11,299 nt of DNA from UBA1081 sp964443825 (GTDB lineage: Bacteria; Bacillota; Clostridia; Oscillospirales; Acutalibacteraceae), in NCBI GenBank assembly GCA_964443825.1, contig CAYUEV010000045.1:1-11299 (forward strand), read 5' to 3'. Shown piece by piece: positions 1 to 7,384 of this stretch; positions within the stretch are counted from its first letter, which is position 1; each line of letters starts with the position of its first letter. The notes under the pieces are model-generated. The model was given only the letters and a program-made list of their open reading frames with translations, did no database searches and had not been told where the DNA came from. A program made the position numbers and the translations under genes.

Positions 1-15
1 CCCCTTTCTCTTTTT

Positions 16-41
16 AAATTCCCGGTTGACAAATTACCGGG
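16..41. promoter_or_regulatory. Candidate operator: inverted and direct repeats over the -35 box
   Basis: CCCGGT (21-26) and ACCGGG (36-41) form a perfect 6-bp inverted repeat with a 9-bp spacer. The same bases also form a direct repeat, AAATTCCCGG (16-25) and AAATTACCGG (31-40), matching at 9 of 10 positions with a 15-bp period. Because the -35 hexamer is enclosed, a bound repressor would block polymerase. The repeats are visible; the regulator is unknown and the operator role is inferred. As RNA it would lie upstream of the transcription start, so it is not a leader hairpin. Confidence 0.45.
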
Positions 42-55
42 CGATGTTATATAAT
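26..55 (+). promoter_or_regulatory. Sigma-A-type promoter for the nine-gene array
   Basis: A perfect -35 hexamer TTGACA (26-31) and a perfect -10 hexamer TATAAT (50-55) are separated by 18 bp. Transcription would start near base 62, giving a leader of about 30 nt before the TTG start at 94. It is the only convincing promoter I see upstream of the plus-strand genes, so it may serve much or all of the array. Internal promoters inside coding sequence cannot be excluded by eye. Confidence 0.8.
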
Positions 56-93
56 TACGATGCGTTGTGATGATTTAAAGCGAGGCGATTGCT

Positions 94-939
94 TTGTATA
101 ATTTCCCTATCGGAATAATAATAGACAGCTTTAAATGCGACCTTAAAGACGCCGTCGTCAAGGCGGCGAGTTTAGGCGCGGACGGAATTCAGGTTTACGC
201 CTCGAAAGGGGAGTTTTGCCCTGAAAATATGACCCGCGATAAAAAGAGCGAGTTTTTAAAACTCGTGAAAGACAACGGGCTTAAAATTTCCGCCCTTTGC
301 GGCGATTTAGGAAGTCCCGGTTTTAGTTTATCGTCCGAAAATGATGAAAGAGTAGAAAAATCAAAAAGAATACTCGATATGGCGAAGGATTTAGAGTGTT
401 CCATTGTCACAACGCATATAGGAGTAGTTCCCGAAGACGAAAGTAACGAAAGATACGATATAATGCAAAAAGCTTGCAGGGAACTTGCCGAATACGCCGA
501 CAGTTTAGACGCTCATTTCGCCATAGAAACAGGTCCGGAAAAATCCGAAACTCTTAGGAAATTCCTCGACTCTTTAGGCTCTAAAGGCGTCGCGGTGAAT
601 CTTGACCCCGCCAACCTCGTCATGGTGACGGGCGACGACCCGGTGCGGGCCGTTTACAACTTAAAAGACTATATAGTTCACACTCACGCCAAAGACGGCA
701 AAAGACTTTTTTACAGAGACCCCGAGGTTATTTACGGCGTTAGAAGAGACGTAATCGTTACCGACGACTCGTTTTTGGAAACGCCTTTAGGCGAGGGTCG
801 CGTCGATTTCCCCGCTTACCTTAAAGCTTTAGAGGATATAGGCTATAAGGGTTTTCTTACGATAGAGCGCGAAGTGGGCGACAATCCCGCCTTGGATATC
901 GAAAGAGCCGTAAAATTCTTAAAATCAATTATAAATTAA
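94..939 (+). CDS. Sugar phosphate isomerase/epimerase, xylose-isomerase-like TIM barrel
   Basis: A 281-residue cytoplasmic protein of the xylose-isomerase-like TIM-barrel (AP endonuclease family 2) superfamily, whose members usually isomerise or epimerise sugars or inositol derivatives with a divalent metal. Visible signatures are a strand ending at E145 (FAIETGPE), D171 in NLDPAN, H198-x-K200-D201 in HTHAKDGK, a PLGEGRVDF loop at 231-239, and E258 in the last strand (FLTIERE). E145, D171, H198 and E258 sit where the metal ligands of this fold normally are. The start is TTG, preceded by GAGG at 82-85. An in-frame ATG at 70 is closed at once by a stop, and no upstream in-frame alternative is usable. 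It is the first gene after the promoter, 24 bp before argH. The substrate cannot be read from the sequence. A second, distantly related barrel protein lies at 7385-8248. Confidence 0.85.
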   Translation: MYNFPIGIIIDSFKCDLKDAVVKAASLGADGIQVYASKGEFCPENMTRDKKSEFLKLVKDNGLKISALCGDLGSPGFSLSSENDERVEKSKRILDMAKDLECSIVTTHIGVVPEDESNERYDIMQKACRELAEYADSLDAHFAIETGPEKSETLRKFLDSLGSKGVAVNLDPANLVMVTGDDPVRAVYNLKDYIVHTHAKDGKRLFYRDPEVIYGVRRDVIVTDDSFLETPLGEGRVDFPAYLKALEDIGYKGFLTIEREVGDNPALDIERAVKFLKSIIN

Positions 940-963
940 CTTAAAAGGCGCGGTGAATATCAA

Positions 964-2343
964 ATGAAACTCTGGGAAGGGCGTTTTTCAAAAGAAGCCG
1001 ATAAAATCACAAACGACTTTAACTCCTCCATAAACACCGATAAAAGAATGTTCAGAGAAGATATCGACGGCAGTATCGCGCACGCCCATATGTTAGGGGA
1101 GACCGGCATAATCTCCAAAGACGACGAAAACGCCATTGTCAATGGTCTTAAAGAGATTAAATCCGATATAGAAAACGGCTCTCTCACAATAGACCCGGAG
1201 GCCGAGGATATTCACACTTTTGTCGAAGGCGAACTCACAAAACGCGTAGGCGACGCGGGCAAAAGGCTTCACACGGCCAGAAGCCGCAACGACCAGGTGG
1301 CGCTTGATTTAAGATTAAACCTTATAAAAGAGTGCGACAATATAGATTCTCTCTTAAAGAAGCTTATCTTAACGCTCGCCGATTCAGGCGAAAAATACAA
1401 AGATTACGTCATGCCCGGCTACACTCACCTTCAAAGAGCGCAGGGCGTGACTTTCGGTCACTATATGTTAGCGTATGCCGAAATGTTTTTAAGAGACAGA
1501 GAGCGCCTTTCCGACTGCAAAAAAAGAACTTCCGTATCTCCTCTCGGTTCCTGCGCCTTAGCCGGAACGACCTACAACACCGACAGACATATCGCGGCCA
1601 ACCTTTTAGGACTTTCCGATATTTGCCGCAATTCTCTCGACGGCGTGTCTGATAGAGACTTCGTTATGGAACTTTGCTCTTGTCTTTCCATTATAGCCGT
1701 TCATCTTTCGCGTTTTTCGGAGGAAATCGTCCTTTGGTGCTCTTATGAGTTTAAATTTATAGAGCTTGACGACGCGTTTTCAACCGGGTCGAGCATTATG
1801 CCTCAAAAAAAGAACCCCGATATAGCGGAGCTTGTAAGGGGTAAGTCGGGGCGGGTTTTCGGTGACAATATGAACATTCTCACTATAATGAAAGGCTTGC
1901 CTTTAGCATACGATAAAGACCTTCAAGAAGACAAAGACTGCGTTTTTGACGCTGTCGATACCGTAAAGTCATGTCTTACGGCGTTTATTCCTATGATTGA
2001 AACGATGACCGTCAATAAAGAAAACCTCAGAAACGCCGCTTTAAAGGGCTTTATTAACGCGACGGACTGCGCCGATTATCTTGTGGGACGGGGTATGCCT
2101 TTTAGGGACGCCTATAAAATCACGGGTTCTATAGTGTCGTTTTCCATTAAAAACAACTTTGACCTTGAAACCCTTCCCCTAAACGTCTACAAGGAATTTT
2201 CGGATCTCTTTGAAAGCGACGTTTACGACGCGGTCAATATAGACAGATCCGTCGCGTTAAGAGATTCCGAAGGCGGTCCGTCGCCCTTAAACGTTAAAAA
2301 AGAAGCTATTTACATAAAATCCCTTATAGAAAATGACGGGTGA
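964..2343 (+). CDS. argH: Argininosuccinate lyase
   Basis: This 459-residue enzyme cleaves argininosuccinate to arginine and fumarate, the last step of arginine synthesis. It belongs to the fumarase/aspartase superfamily and acts as a cytoplasmic homotetramer. The N-terminus MKLWEGRFSK is typical of ArgH and fixes the start. Other signatures are SRNDQV at 107-112, GYTHLQRAQ at 152-160 with the likely catalytic His155, and the superfamily signature GSSIMPQKKNP at 275-285 on the mobile serine loop. The length is normal for the family. The ribosome binding site is weak. Its end overlaps the start of ktrB by 11 bp. No argG (argininosuccinate synthase), its usual partner, is present in the window, so the rest of the pathway must lie elsewhere. 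The gene looks intact. Confidence 0.97.
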   Translation: MKLWEGRFSKEADKITNDFNSSINTDKRMFREDIDGSIAHAHMLGETGIISKDDENAIVNGLKEIKSDIENGSLTIDPEAEDIHTFVEGELTKRVGDAGKRLHTARSRNDQVALDLRLNLIKECDNIDSLLKKLILTLADSGEKYKDYVMPGYTHLQRAQGVTFGHYMLAYAEMFLRDRERLSDCKKRTSVSPLGSCALAGTTYNTDRHIAANLLGLSDICRNSLDGVSDRDFVMELCSCLSIIAVHLSRFSEEIVLWCSYEFKFIELDDAFSTGSSIMPQKKNPDIAELVRGKSGRVFGDNMNILTIMKGLPLAYDKDLQEDKDCVFDAVDTVKSCLTAFIPMIETMTVNKENLRNAALKGFINATDCADYLVGRGMPFRDAYKITGSIVSFSIKNNFDLETLPLNVYKEFSDLFESDVYDAVNIDRSVALRDSEGGPSPLNVKKEAIYIKSLIENDG

Positions 2344-3721
2344 CTTATTAAAAACGGGCGAAGAAACAAAAAAGCCCATAAGAAAAAGATTTTTATCTTT
2401 ATCATTTACAAGAACCATAGCCTTAGGGTATCTTGTTCTCGTTATAATCGGGACGTTTCTTTTAATGTTGCCGGTATCCTCTAAAGACCATATGGCGACT
2501 CCGTTTTTTGACGCCCTTACCACCGCCGTGTCCTCTTCCTGCGTCACCGGTCTTATAGTTTACGACACGTATACTCACTGGTCTTTGTTTGGGCAGGCGA
2601 TTCTTCTTTTCCTTATCCAAACGGGCGGGTTAGGTTATATGACCATTATAACCTTCTGCTCCCTCGTTTTAAAAAGACATATAGGGCTAAGGGAGCGCGG
2701 TCTTTTAAAAGAAAGCACAAATTCCCTTTATAACGGCGGTCTTATAGCGCTCACCAAAAAAATAGTCGTCGGAACGATAATTTTCGAGTTTTCAGGCGCC
2801 GTTCTCTTATCGATAGCCTTTATACCCGTTTTCGGTTTCTTTAAAGGAATATATTTTTCGATTTTTCATTCTGTTTCGGCTTTTTGCAACGCGGGATTCG
2901 ACCTTATGGGGGCTATAAAGCCCTACGGTTCTCTTACTTATTTCAGATTTAACCCATTAGTTCTTTTAACGATTAGTTTTCTTATAATAATAGGCGGCGT
3001 TGGCTTTTCCGTATGGGACGATTTTACAAAACATAAATTTAAATTCAGAAGTTACTCTCTCCACTCTAAGATTGCGGTTGCGACAAGCGGAGTTCTTATT
3101 CTATCCGGCTTTTTAGGCTCTCTTATTTTCGAGTGGAAAGGGGAGCTTTCGGACATGAGCTTTTTAAATAAGCTTTTGAACGCTTTTTTTTGCTCCGTCA
3201 CGGCGAGGACGGCGGGATTTAACACGATAGATTATTCTAAAGTCACGCCTTGTATGTCCTTAATGAACGTCTTTCTTATGATAGTAGGGGGCAGTCCCGG
3301 GTCTACCGCCGGAGGTTTGAAGACCACCACTTTGGCCGTTCTCTTTTTATCGACCGCCGCAAACGTAAAAAACTCAAAACATATAAACGTATACGGCAGA
3401 AGAATAGAAACCGACGCCGTAAAAAAATCGCTTACCGTCACCGTTATCTACTTCGCTTTTTGGTTTTTGTCATCGCTTTTAACGGGCGTTTTTAACCCGG
3501 AACTTACTCTTTCCGAAATTATGTTCGAAGCCGCGTCCGCTATCGGAACCGTCGGAATATCGAGCGGCGCTATGGCTAAAGTCAATATTTTCGGTCAACT
3601 TATTTTGACCGTTTTGATGTACTCCGGCAGGGTCGGCAGTATGTCGTTCGCCATGATATTCACCGAGAGTAAGAACGCCAAAGCCGTCATGTTCCCGGAG
3701 GAAAAAATCATAATAGGATGA
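2333..3721 (+). CDS. ktrB: Potassium channel subunit KtrB (TrkH/KtrB family)
   Basis: A 462-residue membrane protein that carries potassium, and in some Ktr systems depends on sodium. It has the four-fold M1-P-M2 layout of the family. The selectivity-filter glycines are visible in all four pore loops: G73 (CVTGL), G188 (FCNAGFD), G295 (RTAGFN) and G408 (GTVGIS). The gating loop in the third repeat is clear (GGSPGSTAGGLKTTT, 319-333), as is the conserved Arg433 in SGRVGSMS of the fourth. The size is close to KtrB, smaller than E. coli TrkH. The ATG lies inside the end of argH (11-bp overlap) with no good Shine-Dalgarno, suggesting translational coupling. The stop overlaps the start of ktrA by 4 bp, as expected for channel and gate subunits made together. 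Confidence 0.95.
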   Translation: MTGDLLKTGEETKKPIRKRFLSLSFTRTIALGYLVLVIIGTFLLMLPVSSKDHMATPFFDALTTAVSSSCVTGLIVYDTYTHWSLFGQAILLFLIQTGGLGYMTIITFCSLVLKRHIGLRERGLLKESTNSLYNGGLIALTKKIVVGTIIFEFSGAVLLSIAFIPVFGFFKGIYFSIFHSVSAFCNAGFDLMGAIKPYGSLTYFRFNPLVLLTISFLIIIGGVGFSVWDDFTKHKFKFRSYSLHSKIAVATSGVLILSGFLGSLIFEWKGELSDMSFLNKLLNAFFCSVTARTAGFNTIDYSKVTPCMSLMNVFLMIVGGSPGSTAGGLKTTTLAVLFLSTAANVKNSKHINVYGRRIETDAVKKSLTVTVIYFAFWFLSSLLTGVFNPELTLSEIMFEAASAIGTVGISSGAMAKVNIFGQLILTVLMYSGRVGSMSFAMIFTESKNAKAVMFPEEKIIIG

Positions 3722-4365
3722 AAAATATACTTATTATCGGTCTTGGGCGTTTCGGTCGCCATTTAGCCGAAAAATTCATTGAATTAGGCGACGAGGTTAT
3801 GGTCGTCGATAAAGACGAGGAAGCCGTTCAATCCGTTATGGACGACGTGACTTTCGCCCAGGTCGGCGACTGTAAAAAAGAAGATGTTATAAAATCATTA
3901 GGAGTCGAGAATTTCGACCTTTGTTTCGTTTGTATCGGCGGCGATTTTGGGGGAAGCCTTGAAATCACCGACCTTCTGAAGTCAAACGGAGCTAAACGCG
4001 TAATAGGCAAAGCCGGAAGAGATCTTCACGCGAAATTCCTTTTAAAAAACGGCGCCGACGAAATAGTATACCCCGAAAAAGACATGGCGTACAAAGCCGC
4101 TGTAAAGTACAGCTTCGGGAGTTTAATAGATTACTTTGAAATATCAAAAGACATATCGATTTACGAAATATTAGCGCCAAAATCATGGCAGGGCAAGACG
4201 ATAGGCTCTTTAAACGTGAGAGTAAAACACGGCGTGAATATTTTAGCCGTAAGAAAAGAGTCCGGCGAGCTTAAATCCAACATAGGCGCCGATTATAAAT
4301 TTGAGGGAACCGAGCGCATAGTCGTCTTAGGCGGGAACGACGATATCAAAAAGATTATTCATTAA
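3718..4365 (+). CDS. ktrA: KtrA, nucleotide-binding RCK gating subunit of the Ktr potassium system
   Basis: A 215-residue cytoplasmic protein with one RCK (TrkA-N) Rossmann domain and one TrkA-C domain. In known Ktr systems an octameric KtrA ring binds ATP/ADP or NAD(H) and opens or closes KtrB. The N-terminal dinucleotide loop GLGRFG is at 8-13, the acidic residue ending the second strand (VVDKD) is D31, and VGD at 49-51 matches the family. The C-terminal TrkA-C part runs from about 137 to 215 (APKSWQGKTIGSLNVR at 153-168). A single RCK unit distinguishes it from the double-length TrkA of Gram-negative Trk systems. The start overlaps the ktrB stop as ATGA. A GGAGGA at 3697-3702 lies 15 nt upstream, rather far, so coupling to ktrB is likely. 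Confidence 0.94.
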   Translation: MKNILIIGLGRFGRHLAEKFIELGDEVMVVDKDEEAVQSVMDDVTFAQVGDCKKEDVIKSLGVENFDLCFVCIGGDFGGSLEITDLLKSNGAKRVIGKAGRDLHAKFLLKNGADEIVYPEKDMAYKAAVKYSFGSLIDYFEISKDISIYEILAPKSWQGKTIGSLNVRVKHGVNILAVRKESGELKSNIGADYKFEGTERIVVLGGNDDIKKIIH

Positions 4366-4379
4366 AAACGGGGAAGATT

Positions 4380-5144
4380 ATGTCTAAGACGGTATCTATT
4401 TTAAATCAAAAAGGCGGCGTCGGCAAGACGACTACCGCCGTGAACCTTTCGGCGGCGATAGGTTTTAAAGGCAAAAAGACGCTTTTATGCGATATAGATC
4501 CTCAGGGCAATTCCACAAGCGGATTCGGTTTAAACAAGAGAAACGTCAAAATTTCCTCATACGAAGTTTTAACGGGCGAAAAGAAAGCGTCCGAGGCCAT
4601 TGTTCACACAGAGTACGGGGTCGACATACTGCCCTCCAATATGAATTTAGCCGGAGCGGAACTTGAAATCATCGACGTGAACCGCCGAGAGAGTCTCTTG
4701 AAAAAAGCTTTAGCCGAGATTTCGGGCGATTATGACTTTATATTTTTAGACTGTCCGCCGTCGTTAGGTCTTATCACGTTAAACGCTCTCACCGCGTCCG
4801 ACGCTTTTATTGTCCCGATTCAGTGCGAGTACTACGCGCTTGAGGGGTTGTCCCAACTTATTAACACCGCGAGAAAAATAAAAAACACGTACAACCGTTA
4901 TCTTGACTTAGAAGGCGTTTTGCTCACCATGTACGACGGAAGGCTTAATCTCACACAACAAGTGCTGTCTGAGGTAAAGCGATTTTTCCCTAAAAAAGTA
5001 TACAACACCACCATTCCGCGAAACGTAAGGCTGTCCGAAGCCCCAAGCTTCGGAAAACCCGTAATATATTACGACAGAAGTTCTAAAGGAGCGAAGGCCT
5101 ATCTTTCTTTAGCCGACGAGTTTCTTGATAACAACGCATGTTAA
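4380..5144 (+). CDS. parA: ParA/Soj-family partitioning ATPase
   Basis: A 254-residue Walker-type ATPase related to chromosomal Soj/ParA, which forms ATP-bound dimers on DNA and works with ParB/Spo0J in chromosome segregation and control of DnaA. The deviant Walker A box KGGVGKTTT is at 11-19, with the signature Lys11. Other marks are DIDPQGNSTSG at 38-48, Walker B FLDCPP at 122-127 (D124), and the C-terminal IPRNVRLSEAPS at 212-223, whose arginines contact DNA in characterised Soj proteins. There is no N-terminal HTH domain, so it is of the chromosomal/small type, not a P1-type repressor. GGGGAAG at 4370-4376 is the ribosome binding site. ParB normally follows at once, but here a membrane protein overlaps the last 7 bp, so this is either an orphan or the ParB is encoded elsewhere. 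Confidence 0.93.
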   Translation: MSKTVSILNQKGGVGKTTTAVNLSAAIGFKGKKTLLCDIDPQGNSTSGFGLNKRNVKISSYEVLTGEKKASEAIVHTEYGVDILPSNMNLAGAELEIIDVNRRESLLKKALAEISGDYDFIFLDCPPSLGLITLNALTASDAFIVPIQCEYYALEGLSQLINTARKIKNTYNRYLDLEGVLLTMYDGRLNLTQQVLSEVKRFFPKKVYNTTIPRNVRLSEAPSFGKPVIYYDRSSKGAKAYLSLADEFLDNNAC

Positions 5145-5884
5145 ATTTTAAAAACGCAATCTTAGCAATAGTTTTTGTAATCATAATCTGTACGGAAGCT
5201 TTTTCTGCGCGTAGGTTTTCTTTAACCCAGAGATCGGGAGTAAACGCGAGATCAAGATTTTACAAAATGATTTCGTCAAGTATGTTCCTGCTTTTAGGGC
5301 TTTTATCCGCGCTCTTTTCCAAGAATACTTCTCACTACGATCTTTTTATGGTTATAGGTTTCGTATTCTCCTGGGCGGGTGATTTGCTTCTTCACATTAA
5401 AAATTTAGTCTGCAACGTTTTTGGCGCTTTATGTTTCGCCGCGGCGCACATAATTTACATAAAAGCTTATCATGAGGCTTTTAAAACTTATTTCCCTTCA
5501 AAGAAATTTATAACGCTACCTGAAATTATAGCCGTAGTCGTTATAATGATTTTAGCGATTCTGTTTTACGTCGTTATTGAGAAATTGCCTTTGTTTTCGC
5601 TTTCTACTCTTGTTATCGTGTCTTACGGTTCGTTACTTGTTTCCATGCTGGTAAAAGCCGCGTCGTTAGGGATAAACTTATTAAAAACCTCCGTAGAACA
5701 CGGCGTTATATCTTGCGCGTTTTTGATTATAGGGGCTTTTTTGTTCTTCCTTTCAGACGTGGTTTTAGCTCTTCTTCTCTTTAGTGAAAAAGATAAAGGC
5801 AATATTAAAATCAAAGATTTCAATATAATTACATATTACGTGGGGCAAACTCTTTTAGCTCTTACGCTTTTGTTTATTTCTTAG
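5138..5884 (+). CDS. YhhN/TMEM86-family membrane protein (possible lysoplasmalogenase)
   Basis: A 248-residue multi-pass membrane protein, about eight hydrophobic segments by eye. Its motifs match the YhhN/TMEM86 family: FVFSWAGDLLL at 75-85 (Asp82), AAAHIIYIKAY at 101-111 (His104), LSDVVLA at 205-211 (Asp207), and YYVGQTLLA at 233-241 near the end. Characterised members (mammalian TMEM86A/B and some bacterial relatives) hydrolyse the vinyl-ether bond of lysoplasmalogens, and many anaerobic Clostridia contain plasmalogens. That activity is an inference here; many bacterial YhhN proteins are untested. The ATG overlaps the parA stop by 7 bp, so translation is probably coupled. A 50-bp gap then separates it from glgA. 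Confidence 0.8.
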   Translation: MLNFKNAILAIVFVIIICTEAFSARRFSLTQRSGVNARSRFYKMISSSMFLLLGLLSALFSKNTSHYDLFMVIGFVFSWAGDLLLHIKNLVCNVFGALCFAAAHIIYIKAYHEAFKTYFPSKKFITLPEIIAVVVIMILAILFYVVIEKLPLFSLSTLVIVSYGSLLVSMLVKAASLGINLLKTSVEHGVISCAFLIIGAFLFFLSDVVLALLLFSEKDKGNIKIKDFNIITYYVGQTLLALTLLFIS

Positions 5885-5934
5885 GTTTGTATGTCCGCGG
5901 TTTTACCGAATAACTTAAAAAAGGAGGAACTGGC

Positions 5935-7356
5935 ATGAAAATACTTTATGCGGCAAGCGAGGCGAGACCTTTTATCGCGAGCGGCGGACTTGCCGACGTC
6001 GCGGGATCGCTTCCATCGGCTCTTCGCAAGAGAATGGTGGGAGTGAGAGTAGTTCTGCCTTTGTATGATGGAATAAACCGTGAATACAGGGAAGAAATGC
6101 GCTTTATAGGCTCTATCACCGTGCCTGTCGCGTGGAGAAGACAGTACTGCGGCATTTTCGAGTTCCATAAAGACGGGGTAATTTACTATTTTATAGACAA
6201 CGAATACTACTTTAAACGCGGTTCGATTTACGGTCATTACGACGACGCGGAGAGATTCGCTTTCTTTTCAAGAGCCGTCCTTGAGGTTATACCGACTATA
6301 GGCTTTAAGCCCGATATTATCCACTGTAACGACTGGCAGACGGCTTTAGTTCCCGTTTACTACAGTTGCATTTACTCCCGTATTCCGGGGTACGAAAACA
6401 TTAAAACCGTTTTCACTATACACAATATCCAGTATCAAGGTCAGTACGGAGAGGATATTCTTGAAAACGTAGTCGGGCTTTCATGGTACGACAAGGGCAT
6501 AATCGAGTACGACGGCGATATAAACTTTATGAAAGGCGCTATAGAGTGTTCCGATAAAATCACCACCGTAAGCCCCACATACGCGAACGAAATATTAGAC
6601 CCGTGGTATTCTCACGGTCTAGACAGAATCCTCATTGAAAAATCATGGAAATTGACGGGCATTTTAAACGGGATCAGCTATGAAATTTACGATCCCGCGA
6701 GCGACCCCGAAATATGGTATAATTTCGATAAAGATAACCCCGAAAACAAAAAAAAGAACAAGTCGGAACTTCAAAAATATTTTAACCTGCCTCAAAACGA
6801 CGACACGCCCGTATTCGCAATGGTTTCCAGACTCGTCCCGCATAAAGGGTTCGACCTTGTAAAAGCCGTTATAGAAGAGTTTATTTGTTCTGTTGACTGC
6901 CAGATTATAATTTTAGGCGCGGGCGAATGGCAGTATGAGAGTTTTTTTAGGTATTTAGCTGAAAAATACCCTGACAGAGTGGGGCTAAAGTTAGGATTCT
7001 TTTCAAGCCTCGCCTCAAAAATTTACGCGGGTTCGGATCTCTTTTTAATGCCCTCAAAGAGCGAGCCTTGCGGACTTTCGCAGATGATAGCGTTAAGATA
7101 CGGTTCAATCCCCATAGTAAGAGAAACGGGCGGATTAAAAGACTCCATAACAGACAGCGGATACGGCGAAGGCAACGGCTTTACTTTTAAAAACTACAAC
7201 GCCCACGATATGATGCACGCCATGAAAAGGGCGGCGGAGGGCTTTAAAGATAAAGACGGCTGGTCTATCCTCGTGAAGAGGGCTATGGAGTCGGACTTTA
7301 GCTGGAATCGTTCCGCTAACGAGTATATTAAAGTTTATAAAGAACTTTTAAAATAA
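5935..7356 (+). CDS. glgA: Glycogen synthase (ADP-glucose type)
   Basis: A 473-residue GT5-family GT-B enzyme that adds glucose from ADP-glucose to the non-reducing end of alpha-1,4-glucan. Visible signatures are the N-terminal SGGLADV loop at 16-22, HCNDWQTALVP at 130-140, TIHNIQYQG at 161-169 (His163), SRLVPHKGFDL at 298-308 (Arg299 and Lys304, donor-phosphate contacts) and the C-terminal SEPCGLSQMIA at 376-386 (Glu377). The length is normal. The Lys15 of the classical KTGGL motif is Ala15 here (ASGGL), while the other donor-site residues are kept. The start is firm: AAGGAGG at 5921-5927 lies 7 nt before the ATG, the strongest ribosome binding site in the window. No glgC, glgD, glgB or glgP lies nearby, so the rest of glycogen metabolism must be elsewhere. 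Confidence 0.96.
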   Translation: MKILYAASEARPFIASGGLADVAGSLPSALRKRMVGVRVVLPLYDGINREYREEMRFIGSITVPVAWRRQYCGIFEFHKDGVIYYFIDNEYYFKRGSIYGHYDDAERFAFFSRAVLEVIPTIGFKPDIIHCNDWQTALVPVYYSCIYSRIPGYENIKTVFTIHNIQYQGQYGEDILENVVGLSWYDKGIIEYDGDINFMKGAIECSDKITTVSPTYANEILDPWYSHGLDRILIEKSWKLTGILNGISYEIYDPASDPEIWYNFDKDNPENKKKNKSELQKYFNLPQNDDTPVFAMVSRLVPHKGFDLVKAVIEEFICSVDCQIIILGAGEWQYESFFRYLAEKYPDRVGLKLGFFSSLASKIYAGSDLFLMPSKSEPCGLSQMIALRYGSIPIVRETGGLKDSITDSGYGEGNGFTFKNYNAHDMMHAMKRAAEGFKDKDGWSILVKRAMESDFSWNRSANEYIKVYKELLK

Positions 7357-7384
7357 TCTAAAAATACTAAGGAGACAGTTTGTT

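Noticed and set aside
1..15. T-rich start of the window as the tail of an upstream terminator
   Set aside because: The pyrimidine run would fit a U-tract, but the stem that should precede it lies outside the window, so it cannot be judged.
5885..5934. A terminator or promoter in the gap before glgA
   Set aside because: The only hairpin is a 4-bp CGGT/ACCG stem with no T-run, and I see no convincing -35/-10 pair. The gap mainly holds the strong AAGGAGG ribosome binding site. An internal promoter within the preceding gene remains possible.
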